Assembly (NCBI RefSeq): GCF_036320965.1
Contig: NC_092265.1
Span: 2,438,501-2,502,500 of the forward strand
Direction of reading: 5' to 3'
Length of the DNA: 64,000 nucleotides
DNA from: Panulirus ornatus
Taxonomy: Eukaryota > Arthropoda > Malacostraca > Decapoda > Palinuridae
The position numbers were made by a program, and so were the translations under genes. Position 1 is the first letter of the stretch, and each line of letters begins with the position of its first letter. Shown piece by piece: positions 48,207 to 60,529 of this stretch. The notes beneath the pieces are model-generated. The model worked only from the letters and a program-made list of their open reading frames with translations. It was not told the origin of the DNA and ran no database searches.

Positions 48207-48425
48207 CTATCAAGATAGCCTGATACATCGGGCTAGCTACCCTGTTCCCCACATGGGCGTTTAATGATGGTACGGGGGCATGATCCACGCCGGCAATCCA
48301 CACACCATCAACCATCACACGATGGTCAGCCAACTCAACTCATCCAACCCACGTAGGTACATCAGGTGAGATCAGGACCCAATGATGGCACGGTGCGATA
48401 GTCACACACCAGGCATGACATTAAG

Positions 48426-48498
48426 CTTAAAAAGAGGTGAAGGGACAAAGAAGTTAGAAGAAGAAAAAGAGGAAGAAGGAAAAGAAGAAAAAGACGAG
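48426..48498 (+). repeat. Purine-only (GAA-rich) tract
   Basis: About 70 bp almost entirely of A and G on +, with irregular GAA/GAAG words. Confidence 0.85.
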
Positions 48499-48721
48499 TT
48501 TTTGAGGAACTGGAAAGCTATTAACAGATCACATACAGTTTCTCTCCTGTGTGATGCTAGTGTGTATCAGATTTGTTCATTTTCTTTTATGATTAACCAA
48601 GCACCTATTTCTAAGAAGAGTCCTGCGTATTACCCATGATCTTTCCAGAGGATCATTTCTTCCAGTGCTGCACTACTTCCAATACAAGGGAAATGTGGAC
48701 CCCTTTGGAGAGAAGTCATTT

Positions 48722-48723
<2 letters not shown>

Positions 48724-48757
<34 letters not shown>
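48724..48757. repeat. (AC)n microsatellite
   Basis: Perfect AC tract of 34 bp. Confidence 0.97.
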
Positions 48758-48759
<2 letters not shown>

Positions 48760-49110
48760 GTTGTTCCCTGCATGTTACAGAGGGTTCATCCCCGCACTTA
48801 CAGGTCACAGTAAGACATAACATTCCCAGTTTGGTCGCGGGAAGATATAAGGAGTCATATCCTACCGTTAGAGGTCTGAAGAGGTTACAGCATTCCCTAG
48901 CCGATCACGGTCAGTTTTCAAAAAATAAAGGAACATATTGAGACGTCGTAGATAGCAGCGTGTCAGTATTTCCCAGCAAGTCAGGCCAGGTCATAACGGG
49001 TCATATCGTGACCTAACAGATTGCGGTAGTCATAAAAGCGCCACATGTTCCCCGACCAAAGCCACGGAGGTCCAGGGTTACAGCAGTTACAGCGGTCTGT
49101 TAATGATCAA
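48758..49110. repeat. Degenerate array with GTTACAG and GGTCATA words
   Basis: GTTACAG(C/A), ATTCCC(A/T)AG and GGTCACGGTC-like words recur every 35-50 bp. AGGTCATAACGGGTCATATC near 48988 resembles the dispersed DR1-like element. Old and weakly defined. Confidence 0.4.
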
Positions 49111-49559
49111 TTCTAAATGAGACGACTGCAAATTAAGTCATTAGTTAGCCTAATTGTCACTGGGAGAAAATAAGTTTACCGAAACAAACATTTACGTGCT
49201 GGTTTACCCTCATGAAAGAACACCCTTCATTAGGTAATTAACCAAATCATTGATAATTATCCCAACTCGGTTAAAAGTTGCCAAACATCTTTATCATACG
49301 GCACAAATGTTGTCAGTGAACATCACGCCTCATGTAAATGTGCTGAATTCTTGTATAAGAAATATGTTCTTGTAAATAAAACTCAGGTCTGGAAGTACCT
49401 GAGGAACTCTTGACTTAATCTACTCTGTGTCTTACTCAGTTCTCCCTTCTCCCGAGCTGGCCATTACTGAGAATATGTTTGGTCTATCTTACAGCCTCCC
49501 TGTCTGCTGGTGGTAGAGACCTGCCGACCATGGACGTACTACCATTCTGATTTAGGAGT
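49111..49559. other. Unique sequence, no recognised gene
   Basis: Nothing recognised. Confidence 0.45.
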
Positions 49560-50465
49560 GCTACAGTGATGCTCGGAATCATCAACCATCACCCTTTTCA
49601 TCTCTCTCGTACACACCGTTCTTACTACCACCTTCCTCTTACCTCATTATTTCTTATTCGAGCAACCTTACTCACGCCATACTGTCCTAAAACGCTTAGT
49701 CTTGCAACACATCATCCCTCGTCCGCACTTTCTGATCCAAGACTCCCTTTGGCCCCTAAGGAGAATGATCTCCGTTTCCACTAGATCTTCATAGCTTCTC
49801 GAACAGCAGCATCCCCTTCTACTCTATGCCTTATTTTAGCTCCAGTGGCTGCATTCGCTGCCATACCCATTCCCAGTTATCAAAAGCAATTCACATCCTC
49901 TATGTTTTCTCCAAACTCGCCTAACTTGTCTTCTCAAGTGGTAAACTTAATAAACTTACTTTTGTTCATATCTCAGCTTTTTACCTTTACACACTCTCCC
50001 AAAACCAGAAACCATATCCACCAATATCTCACTTCAATCTGCCACCATCGCCGTGTCATCAGCAAAGAGCAGCTGATTTACCTCCCGAGAGAGATTGCAG
50101 ACATGCTCCACTCCCCAAGACCCTCGCATTCATCTCCCTCACCACCCTAACCATAAACAGATCAAACAGCTCCTGTGACATCACACAACCCTGCCGCAGA
50201 CCCACTTTTCAGATGGAACCGTTCACCTTCCTCTCACCCTATTAGCACGGTACAGACCTTACTTACTCTTTGAAAAGGAATTACTATTTCTAGTAGCTTT
50301 CCTTCGTAACACGTTCCATAAAGCACCTCCAAAAGTACTATATACAAATCCCTCTGTCCTTCTATTATTTAACGCAGGAATTCTGCATGCTAAATACCTG
50401 GTGCCACACATCTACCTCTGTTAAAGCCACATCGGTCTTCCCCAACCTGATGCTCTGCGCGTGCA
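49560..50465 (-). pseudogene. LINE reverse transcriptase relic (CR1-like)
   Basis: Read on the - strand from about 50460: EHQVG and CGFNRGRC match the EEQxGFRRGRxC motif at the front of the RT. VGLRQGCVMS (about 50200) is the GLRQGCVxSP motif, followed by ELFDLFMVRVVREMNARVLG. VNQLLFADDTAMVAD (about 50060) is the catalytic box with both aspartates intact, and FGRVCKGKKLR follows as expected. Domain A aspartates are not clear, and stops and frame changes are frequent. The downstream part to 49560 can be followed only in pieces. The relic ends about 35 bp from the (AT)n at 50501. The overlapping + frames at 49566-50150 are antisense shadows. Confidence 0.82.
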
Positions 50466-50496
50466 GTCACTCCCATAATCATAACATACCCACGCA

Positions 50497-50500
<4 letters not shown>

Positions 50501-50573
<73 letters not shown>

Positions 50574-50621
50574 AAAAGTACACAAGATGTACACAAGTAG
50601 CTAGTATACATAAGGAGCAGC

Positions 50622-50694
<73 letters not shown>
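50501..50694. repeat. Twin (AT)n microsatellites
   Basis: AT tracts 50501-50570 and 50628-50694 are separated by 57 bp of unique DNA. Because AT is self-complementary, the two arms can pair across the spacer. Confidence 0.97.
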
Positions 50695-50697
<3 letters not shown>

Positions 50698-51497
50698 GGA
50701 CATTCATAATAACATAGACACACACACTAGGATAAACACACAGTTTATCACATACTGTCTAGGTTATTAAATCATCCTCTGCCATTAAGTAATTGGTAAA
50801 CAGACTCCAGTATTATCAGCGTCTGGAACCGTTTGTCTGAAATTGGTGTGTAAATCACAGACCCGACAGGAAAGTTAGCGTGGTCATGACACGCACGCCA
50901 TGTGTGTGTGTGTGTGTGCGCGGGCCTGCCTCTCCCCTCTCTCCCGTAACTACCACTACCACGCCTCCCTCACACACACAGACGGACACGGACAGTAATC
51001 TCCGCAGTTCTAGCCCCATTACGAACACGGTCAATGCTTGACGTTTGTTTTATCTCCACTACGAACACGGGCGACATCTACACCACTTCATGTTCCACCA
51101 ACAATACGGACGATGTTCCGTGTTCACGATTGCTCTGTCTTGTTCACATTAAGGAACCGAACACGGGAATAACTCTCTCTCTAGTTAGATGTGCGAGGTT
51201 TAATGTTTGCTGCCTCCAGACATGATACACAAATCCCTGTCCCACCCAATATAAGAACTGTGTTCATCTTAACTCCATTTCTTCAATGCTTAATGTCCAG
51301 ATTTACTCTGCATATGTTTTCTGTTTCATCTTTCACAGCAGAACACCTTGACGCGAGGACAAATCGTCCTGTTTATATTCCTAATTCTCTTTCAAGTAAA
51401 TGTTGGACACCTGAACACTAGACACGGATACTAACGACTAACGCATGGTGGTGTTAGCTATGATGATGGAAGAGCATTGGTATATTGCTCCTAACGT

Positions 51498-51498
<1 letters not shown>
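50695..51498. other. Unique sequence with GAACACGG words
   Basis: (ACG)GAACACGG recurs near 51021, 51063 and 51158, with further GTTCAC and GAACACC words to 51430, suggesting a very old repeat. A GT tract of about 20 bp lies near 50901. No gene is recognised. Confidence 0.4.

Positions 51499-51573
<75 letters not shown>
51499..51573. repeat. (GA)n microsatellite
   Basis: Perfect GA tract of 75 bp. Confidence 0.98.
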
Positions 51574-51574
<1 letters not shown>

Positions 51575-51720
51575 ACTCAGCTGAGGAAATACCTCAAGTT
51601 ATAAGTAACCATTATACACTTAAATACCTCACCCAGCCAGGGAGATGGGGGACAAAGAATGCCTTCCTGCTACACAAACACACGCCTACATGCACACTCA
51701 CACACACAAACATCCATAGA

Positions 51721-51725
<5 letters not shown>

Positions 51726-51783
<58 letters not shown>
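51726..51783. repeat. (AT)n microsatellite
   Basis: Perfect AT tract of about 58 bp, preceded by a CA-rich stretch. Confidence 0.97.
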
Positions 51784-51790
<7 letters not shown>

Positions 51791-52114
51791 CATAAATTGG
51801 TTACGAGGATTGCATGTGAGGGTATATGTACGGTGCTCATAAACATGCAAGTATGAGTGTGTGTATATACCCATCTTTCTATACAGGGATCGTGGACACT
51901 CCCGTGTTTACATTCATCAGTTGGTATAGTGAGGAGCGTGAGGAGCCAGCGTCCCTCCTCCCACCGGTCATCACAACCAAAGGTTCATCAGCAGACGACC
52001 GACCCCGCCACTCATTATCAGGCAATACTGATGGAGCACGACGGAAGAACGGACTGGTCCGCCTACCAGACTCTGCCCTCAACAATCCCCAGAGCACGAC
52101 AGTAGACTCGTGAA

Positions 52115-52210
52115 CACTGTGATCTGGTCTTTGACCTGACCCTGAATGGTCAAAGGGTCGTAAGGTTGTTCTTAAGGGCCGTATCGTCGTCTTGAACGGG
52201 TTGACCAGAA
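52115..52210 (+). repeat. Dispersed DR1/CAAGGGTCGT element, copy e
   Basis: CTTTGACC (from about 52129) and GGTCAAAG (about 52148) form a perfect 8 bp stem with an 11-base loop. Both arms fall in DR1-like contexts. The body reads GGGTCGTAAGGTTGTTC, TTAAGGGCCGTATCGTC, GTCTTGAACGGGTTG, i.e. about 21 bp units. Confidence 0.7.
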
Positions 52211-52269
52211 AATAGGGAACAACACAGTTTCCAATCCTCCTTCCTTCCCTCATCGTTGTATGATACATG

Positions 52270-52990
52270 AAGAGTCTCTATATCCTTCGCATCTGACCAC
52301 TCTGCTGATTCCGTATTTTCTTCATATGTTATTCCTTCTGTCCTCTCTCCAGCTACTAGTTGTATGTTATCCTGGTATTCCCTCCATCCATCATTCCTCT
52401 ATTGTCGCCCTTGTATGCACTGTTAGTTTTAAGTGTCATCTTCTTGTACGTGTATCAAAATTCCTCCTCTTTCGCTTTTATGTCTTATTGTATTTCTCTC
52501 TCGTGCTCTTCAAGTCCTTTCGTTAGTGTTGGCTCTTTCTTCTTCAAGTCTACTTTACAGTTGTCCTTATCTTATTTCTTTGGGTGATCTCTTGTGCACT
52601 TACTCTCATGGTTTGTTTTTCTCCTCCTATCTCCTTGGTCAGTTGTCTCTTCTCCTCTTCTGTCTCTGTTATGTCAGCGATCCTTGTCTATTCGCTCTCT
52701 CAAGTAATTCTCCTTCACTTACCTTCTCCTGGTAACTTCTCGTCCTCTTACACATCCTCTGTCACGTCTTTTGTCGTCTTGCAACCTCTGGGTTCTCATA
52801 TGTCCTTCTCTACCTTCTCTGTTACCTTCCTCTGCCCTTCCCTACACTCTACTGTTTGTTCCTCTTGTCTGTCTGTTCCTCCTCTCCCATTCATCACCAT
52901 ATTTTAGCACCCATTGTTCTCTCAGACCCTTTCTGGTTGTACGTTTTACCTGCTCTTCCCGTTGCTTTCCTGTTTGATACCACCCGTTGT
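52270..52990. other. 720 bp pyrimidine-rich strand
   Basis: The + strand is strongly C/T rich with repeated TCTTCTC, CTTCTG and TTGTC words. All three + frames stay open over long stretches because stops need purines, giving hydrophobic Leu/Ser/Phe peptides that should not be read as membrane proteins. Confidence 0.65.
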
Positions 52991-53896
52991 TTTCTATCTA
53001 TAAGCCAGTCGGCAATCAAATCAATTTCCTATGTTCAACGTTCGTACCCTGCTAGTCTCATACTGCCAGTCCTAATACCCCAATATCACCACAAGATGTG
53101 CAGGGTTTCGCAAAACGAGGGTACAGTAATCAGATCAATTGAAAGCAATAACAGCAAGACCAGAGAAGACTTCATTAGAATCATAAAGTCTTAACATGCA
53201 ATAGGACGAGGATCATAATACATGGAAAATTGAAACGCACATCACGGCATCCAAGACTGAAACTGAATAAGGTTTCCCTACACAGATAATTCTATCTGTC
53301 TACAAATAATGTTTAATTCTATTGTCCTTCATGCTGGGCGGATCAAGGGCATTCAGAATGGCATTTCTGGAGGGGGGAGGGGGGATTCATTTTGTAGAAC
53401 ACGGGACCCCCAACCCTACCCTAGCGAGCTGAATTAAAGGGCGCTCACCAACATTATCACTGGACTCAGTACAAGTGACAAAACACACAATGTGTTTGTC
53501 TGCCTTTATGTTTGTCTGAGCCTAATATGTGAGCACACACAAGGGATTTCATTACTTTTGCTTTTCTTCTTAACAAAAGATTGTGAGGAACCAAATGTTG
53601 TTCATTCAGGCAAGAAACACAACCAGTTTATCTTTTTTTTTTTTTTACAGAGTAAGATCTCAAGAACATCCTCGAAAACCTCGATAAATAAATACACACA
53701 ATAGTAAGTCATTTAGCAAAATAAATCATGCTATTTTCTACAGATACGTTTCCGTGTCAACGTCTGCTGTCTTTAGGCTTGTTCCCTGCTTAGAAGATAG
53801 AAGTTCTTGTCTTACGAGACAGAAACCGTCGTCTTTAGAGGCAGAAACCATCACCTTAGGAGGTTCACCTAGCAGAGGGAGGCTGTAGTCTTAAGG
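52991..53896. other. Unique sequence, no recognised gene
   Basis: A T14 tract lies at about 53633-53646. A G-rich 12-mer occurs near 53371. No gene is recognised. Confidence 0.45.
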
Positions 53897-54045
53897 GACA
53901 GCTCTCGTCTTAAGAGACAGAAGCTGTCGTCAGGGAAGACGGAATCTTCCATTTTAGGAGACAGAAGCTGTCTTCATAGGAGACGGAATCTTCTGTTTTA
54001 GGAGACAGAAGCTGTCTTCTTAGGAGACAGACGCTGTCAGGCTGG
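53897..54045. repeat. 22 bp minisatellite with 44 bp dimer order
   Basis: A-type units (GACAGAAGCTGTC) start at 53916, 53960, 54004 and, altered, 54026. B-type units (GACGGAATCTTC) start at 53938 and 53982. Monomers are 22 bp and alternate A-B-A-B-A-A', so the array has a two-monomer higher-order repeat. Worn copies extend back to about 53790. Confidence 0.9.
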
Positions 54046-54509
54046 GAGAGAGGAAGCGTCGTCGTGAACGACCCATTACGAAGTCTTGACCAGTGGTTAG
54101 CATCCTCCTCCACCCTCATGTACCGCCTCACACCTATAACCTCTGTACCACAGTGAGACATCGGGAGGAAATCTCACCTTACGACGTTACGTGAACGTAT
54201 ATGAATAAAACAGATTATCCAACATACCTAAACATCAGACTGTGTTCGTATGAATCAATTTACGACAGCAACTTTTACGATGATCGCTACGTAACGTCTG
54301 GACGGATCTCGCACCTGCCGACGGTTCTCGCGTACCTCTTTAGTAGCCCTCGTTCCACCGGTTAGGAACCAGTGGTGTGTGTGAGGGTGTAAGGAATCCA
54401 ATCCCATCTGCGCCGCTGTACCTGCGTTCCTCACATGGTGGTCGGTACATCGTTGTTCACTCAACTGGCGGCAATTTTCAACTGCTTTTGGTGAGCATGA
54501 TTCCAGGGT

Positions 54510-54510
<1 letters not shown>
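54046..54510. other. Unique sequence, no recognised gene
   Basis: Nothing recognised. Confidence 0.45.

Positions 54511-54586
<76 letters not shown>
54511..54586. repeat. (GT)n microsatellite
   Basis: Perfect GT tract of about 76 bp, the longest of its class here. Confidence 0.98.
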
Positions 54587-54588
<2 letters not shown>

Positions 54589-55838
54589 CTCAATTTCTAC
54601 TGTATGGGTAGGGAGTTTTACTCTCGTGGATCCTATCTGTTGAACACTCTCTAGTATCATACAACTTATATTTACTCCATCTCCCCGTAACACACAAGCA
54701 GTGATCATATAATCACACTCACATACACCATACATAGTCAACCTCCGCATCTTGCCTACATACATATAAACGAAGGTTAAGGAGCCTCACCTCTTCTTGA
54801 CAACATTTCGCTAATTACCTGTATATGCATTACCTGCTCACATTTGAGTGAGAATCTTCATCCACACGTATTACTTACTCTCCTGTGAGGCTAATGGCCA
54901 TTACCCACCATAACGTGTGGGTTAAAGTTAAATATCACATAAACATTGTGGAAGAAATACGATGAATCTTGTTTATCTATGAGTACAAAGGGAGGCACAA
55001 TTTATTATATATATGATACTGATAAAGTGCCAAAACGAAACACCTTGAGACCGCACATCACCGCTAGTTGTCCTACCTGTACTCATTAGCTTAACTAGTC
55101 CTCCATCCAATCAGCTCATCATCTGCTGCAGTAAGAAAACATAACACTGGAGACGTCTCTCAGCGTAGGCAAACACCATCAAGCGGATAACTCACAGACA
55201 CCGGACCAGATCCCAGCACTCCATCCCTGTCTGGCGTGAGGCCATCACCCGAGTAATGGCCTTGTTAGCGTCTCCCATACACGACGACTCCAAGAACCGT
55301 AGTACTTTCAACATCGGCCACAAACGCCAGGCTAAGAAGGACAGCCGATTCCCTCAATCACTGACATACTATCTTTCTTATCTGTCTTATCTCATCTGTC
55401 TGCTTAATTCCAGTATATCTAAGCCATTTGAGATTATCCACACTTCCTTATCATACTATCTATATCCAGTTATCTATGCATATCAATGCAATTTATCAGC
55501 AAATGTTATATAATCTCTCTATATCTGCTTTCATCACCTCAATCCCCAGGCAACAAAGTGAGATAAGCTTCTCCTGCTCCTCCAAGCTTTGTCAGTGACG
55601 CTTAAATCTGTCCTGGTGAGTGGCACCGTTGCCTAGCTTACTCCTCACACTTTTCCATCACTGTCACAGACGGTGGAGGTAGAATGGCCTCACACTGCTC
55701 TTACTTTGGTCTCTGGTCACTGGTAATCAATCCTGCACTTCCTCCTAATCGAGTGTACCACTGTGAGAGTTACATTTATTTACTTCTGTTAAGATCTCCT
55801 TCTGTCATCTCTCCCTCTGTCTCTCACACTCGCTTCCT
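54587..55838. other. Unique sequence, no recognised gene
   Basis: Frames at 55256-55513 and 55684-56079 (+) are unrecognised; the latter crosses the following C/CT tract. Confidence 0.45.
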
Positions 55839-55842
55839 CCCC

Positions 55843-55908
<66 letters not shown>
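55839..55908. repeat. C15 followed by (CT)n
   Basis: Fifteen C run directly into 55 bp of CT. Confidence 0.97.
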
Positions 55909-55910
<2 letters not shown>

Positions 55911-56844
55911 CTCAAAGCAAAAGCTCGTAGTAAATACTAGTAGGCATTGTTTTTCTCTCTTTTTCTTTAGCATATTCATAAACAAATCTTCTAACCTTTG
56001 CATACAGACGTGGGCAGAAGAATTTCACCATCTTTCCAAAACTTTCTCCCCAAATCTAACCTCTCGCAGAATTCCTTGATGATGGTGGACCCATCACTGC
56101 AGTACGACAAGTTAATATCTTCTCTCCCACAAAGTTCCCTCAACTCTGCTAAAATAACTACGCATTTGTGAGGACATGTAAAGACCCGTGTAGGGAAATG
56201 AAGAATCTTAAACCTCGAGACGTTTTCTTAATTCACATCTTTGAATCCAAAAACATTTTACTCTCAAACTCTCACTGGGTCTACTGAAGAAATCTCACAT
56301 ATCTGGAGTTTTCTCTCACAGAACCACTGGTGTGTTCCTCAGAATCAACTGCTGTTGACCCCGAGTTCCTGAATACTCGACTATGTTTTCACTATATGGT
56401 GAGTGACGTCTTCAATGTTACTTGACATTACACTCATCACGTCCCAGGGGCTTCGAAGCCACACATACTGACGGAACAGCTGCTTATCATAAGTAGGATG
56501 GGAAGGCGATTGAACTCCGTCTCTAACCCTCTCACTACCCAAGTGGTGATGCCTCCTCGGAGGATGGCTGTCTCTCGTCTTCTATACAAGTATATATTAG
56601 CATATAACCCAAAGGATCCCTTTACCAGGGGCTCCTAACGCTTCAGGGAGGCGCTACAATCACCAGCAGGGAGAGGATGGACTCCTTTGCAATAATAAGT
56701 TCTTCGACAAGATTGTATTTTGATACTACAACCTCGCCAAGGGTATCTCTTCACTCACGGCGATACGTAAAAGCTGAAAGAAAATATCTACATAAAAAAT
56801 CTACAAAAAAAAATCTTACTGATTTCTATAAACCACAAATTTGC
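55909..56844. other. Unique sequence, no recognised gene
   Basis: No recognised coding sequence or RNA. Confidence 0.45.
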
Positions 56845-56859
56845 AAAAAACACAACTTC

Positions 56860-56940
56860 ATTTTGGAACCCACGACCGTAAGACATATTTCTCCGCGGGA
56901 GCAGATTACAGCGTTCACACACACGGCTGTTACAATCAGA
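56860..56940 (-). mobile_element. tRNA-derived SINE head (degenerate)
   Basis: On the - strand an A-box-like region GTAACAGCCGTGTGTGTGAA leads into CGCTGTAATCTGCTCC and then ACGGTCGTGGGTTCC, a near B box. Order and spacing fit a tRNA-derived SINE promoter. The tRNA fold is not intact and the element's tail cannot be delimited. Confidence 0.4.
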
Positions 56941-57044
56941 GTCCCTTAAATAATGGAATATATTCCGGCGCGTTTCCTCCGTGTGAAGGGTTAATTGGAT
57001 CTGGACGCTGTGCACTGACACCGGGAGATATATGTCTTTAATGA

Positions 57045-57122
57045 GGGGAAGGGAGGGAGGGAGGGAGGGGGGGGGGCTATTTTCACCCAGTGCTGCGGTA
57101 CAAACAAGGGCAGAATGGTGGG

Positions 57123-57203
<81 letters not shown>
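57045..57203 (+). repeat. GGGA run, poly-G and (GA)n
   Basis: Repeated GGGA leads to a G run of about 12 near 57065-57076, and after 50 bp a 73 bp GA tract (57126-57198) ends in another G run. The - strand reads as poly-SL/poly-P. Confidence 0.93.
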
Positions 57204-60200
57204 AGAAGGGTTACACATAACGATTCCTATAATCCCTCCATCCCACTGATGGGCAAATTCTAACAAACACCGAAGGATGTGACACTCGGACTTCACATGG
57301 TTGAAACACACAGCCATCAGAGCAGTGAGGCACAGTGAGCACGTTCAGTCGTTGTCTTGAGTAACACCAACACGACGCTATGACCCTAGTACGGCGCAAC
57401 GGTTCACGTTTCAAGCAGTTATAGATTCACCCACAAGCAGATGAGTCTAGTTAAAGATACATCCACCAGCAGATAGATAGGTCATTCAGGCAAAGCTACA
57501 CCCAGCGACATACTGGAAATATTCTTATCTTAACTAGTCGTAAGCCTCAGCTCCAACTGGCGATCAAGCGAACGCCAACAATTTCCAAAATTACATAATC
57601 ACCAAGAAATTGGCTTTGATTACGATAAACACCCCAATGTCTTACTAACCTGTCGCTTTTATAGATGACTAATTTTGGGTATTCTCACTGTCCGTCCCTC
57701 CAACGGGGTAACTTCGTCATAGACCTTTAGGTCTAATGTACACAACTCACGCTACAACAGTCACTTTTACAACCATTACAACAACCTTACTACCACAACC
57801 AACCTCAGCCAGGAGCAACCACAACTATATCATCTAGAGTTGTGTCCTCTCACCACCTCCTGCGGCAACCACACACACACACACCCTCGACCACCTGATT
57901 CTCTCTGTCCCGCTCTAGAGAGGTGAGGAGAGGCAGTGGCGCCAGGCTGGATGACCGAAAAATTTAATAATTTCGTCAAACGTTGAAGGTATAAATACAG
58001 GAAACCTAAATCAAGGGGTACATAATATACGGGACCAGGAAAACTAAATATAAGATTACAGATATATTACAGAAAGGAAATCATAATCAGTAGGGAAGTA
58101 TATGACAACAGAATTTCTCACAAAGTGAAGAAATCTTCAAAGAATTATAAATATATGTAAGAAGAAAACAAAAACATAATCAAACTTACCATAGTCCCAT
58201 TGGCTGATGAAAACGGCAACCAAAATGAATAACTGACAAAAATATGGTATCCTTGCCAACCAAAGTTTTCCATTCATTGTTTACAATAAATAGATTCTCT
58301 AAGTATAACACGTGCACAAAAATACATTTCGAGGGGAGAAAAAAAAGAGAAAACTTACACACATATTGTTCAAAGTTATGACGTACATGTCTAGAATACT
58401 TACATACGAGGAGGTCACTGGCTTCTGATCTTGTGAAGTCTATAGCGATGTATGTACCTACGTATGTACCAGTAGGAAGATGTTAGTGAAAGAGAGAGGA
58501 GGAGGAGGAGGAGGAAAAGTTAGAGGAATGGTATATCCAGACACGCAAAAAAGACAGGTAATATAGAGCTATAAAGAAGACATAAAAGGTACAGGAGTCA
58601 AGCTATACTTAAAAGATACAGTATAGATGGTATAGGGGAAAGTTACTGACACAGTTGAGGACATAACTGAAGAGCTGAATAGGAAGCCTGAGAATGTTTT
58701 TACCCTCGAACACCCAGAGGTACCACACTGCCAGCCAGGAAAGGAGGAAAACTTTAGATAGCGAAGAAATAAATCCAAGGGAAGTGAGGAGCCTCATGAA
58801 TGAGGCTTTACTGACACAGAGCATGTGGTCCATACTACATCTCACCATCCGTACTCAGTGTCCATAGCAATCTTCTCAGTAGCTGTGTCGATGGTAAATA
58901 AATACGATGACCATCGGAAAATTGGATAATTTCTCAGGAACAGATAAAGATAAGAAGGAAGGAAGGAGCCATAAGAACAAAGGTCCTTCCCCTACACATG
59001 TATAAACAGGAAGTAACATCTTACCTTGGCCAAGCTGCTCCCATGTACATTTACTTGTCTCTACTTATCTTAGAGGATCGGGAGCCCAGCATGACAGGTA
59101 TTCTGTGTAACACTGGAAGAAAAAAGAAAAGGAAAACATCAGTTGATCACTAATGAAACAGAACATCAACAACTCAGGAAAAGTATTCCTAATCTTTGCA
59201 TATTTTTTCCCTCCTTCTGTACAGAGAGGATAAGTCAGTGTGTGGAGGGAGTCACGAGAGACACGATGTTGTTCTGGGGAGATGGAGGGAACATGAGGGA
59301 GATGGGAAGGGAAAGGAAGGGAAGGCGAAGGGAGGGAGGGACTAGTTTATAGAAAATAATCACTGGCATTGTTTTGGCTACAATTAATGTTGGAGAGCGG
59401 GTAGCGGCGGGCCGGCCATATATCGCAGGCAACAGATACCCAGTGTCACAGACGCACAATGAGCCGGCCGGGACCTGTTGTGCAGAAACAAAAGAATCTC
59501 TGGCCGGGAGACCTGGACCACCTACACAGACCATAGCACGGCCAGAGGAGCTCCTAATTATCAACTGTTATTTAATCGTCTGTAGTCGCGATTAAGCGTG
59601 TGCACAACAGTGATATTCAGTGGCAATTACACGCTGATTTAAATACAATTGGGTTGTTTGTGCGTCACTCGCCATTGTCCCAGGGATTCAAGTATTCCTG
59701 AATGCTCGTGAGCTAATCGCTGCAGATTTGAGTGTATGCAGATAATAAGTGGTATATTACAGGTCCGACCACTTGGCTCCGTCTCCTCCGGGCTCTCAAA
59801 CACTCGTAACTTGTTCGATATAAAGGCCTTCTGGGGGAGGCGTGTGGCAGTGTCTTCATACAAGTCAGTGCTTTTGGTAAGTGCCATTGTCCTCCCGCTG
59901 CTGGGTTGGGGTGTAGTTCTACCAGAACTTTAATTTGACAGGGTTAAAAAGAGAGGAAAATCTTCCTACATCCCTTTAGAAGAAACGCGTACCTTAAGCC
60001 TCTGTTCCTTTGTTTCCTATAGTATATCATGGAAGGATTCTAGTCCATTGTCCACCGTGCGGGTTCTTAATTCAGTGTATATCATCTGAGATTCTTCATT
60101 AACTGTGTATTGTAAGAGGTCTTTAATGCAGTGTATGTTGTTTGATACGCCTCCTTTACTGTGTATCGTATGAGGTACTTAAACCAACGTATATCTTGTA

Positions 60201-60409
60201 ATGTTATTGATCAAGTTAATATAAGAACAATAATCGTTCGTCCTTTTGCATATCACAAGAAGTTATAAAAGTCCAGTGTTTGTAGCAAGAACCTTGGAAG
60301 TTATTCAATATGGACGTGGAAAGTCTTGGGCGTTTCAGGCTATGAAAACGCTTAACCCGCTGAGCAAGACGGTTCGATCTTTGGGTGTAGCAGTACGAAT
60401 TAGGAGTAT
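57204..60409. other. 3.2 kb of unique sequence, no recognised gene
   Basis: Free of long microsatellites; only GGA repeats near 58497-58514 and 59310-59340. Small frames at 57211-57414, 58569-58848, 59143-59352, 59235-59595 and 59639-59933 have no recognisable domain. Confidence 0.5.
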
Positions 60410-60492
60410 GATAGTATGGCCTTTGACCAAGTAAGGTTAGTCACTTTGGTGAAAGGTCATGCCATCACACCCAAGGGTACAAGCGACGAACG
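60410..60492 (+). repeat. Dispersed DR1/CAAGGGTCGT element, copy f
   Basis: TGGCCTTTGACCA (60417-60429) and TTGGTGAAAGGTCA (to 60459) form an imperfect 11 bp stem, and each arm is a DR1-like site. The body follows as TGCCATCACACCCAAGGGTA. This copy is oriented as copies c and e. Confidence 0.65.
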
Positions 60493-60529
60493 GCTGCCAT
60501 GTATGGTGTACTGAAACCAGAGTTTACTA

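Noticed and set aside
49566..50150. Plus-strand frames with SICHHRRVIS-type peptides
   Set aside because: These are the antisense of the minus-strand LINE reverse transcriptase.
52260..52990. Possible multi-span membrane protein genes
   Set aside because: All three frames are hydrophobic and open because the strand is pyrimidine-rich; no start context or conserved motif.
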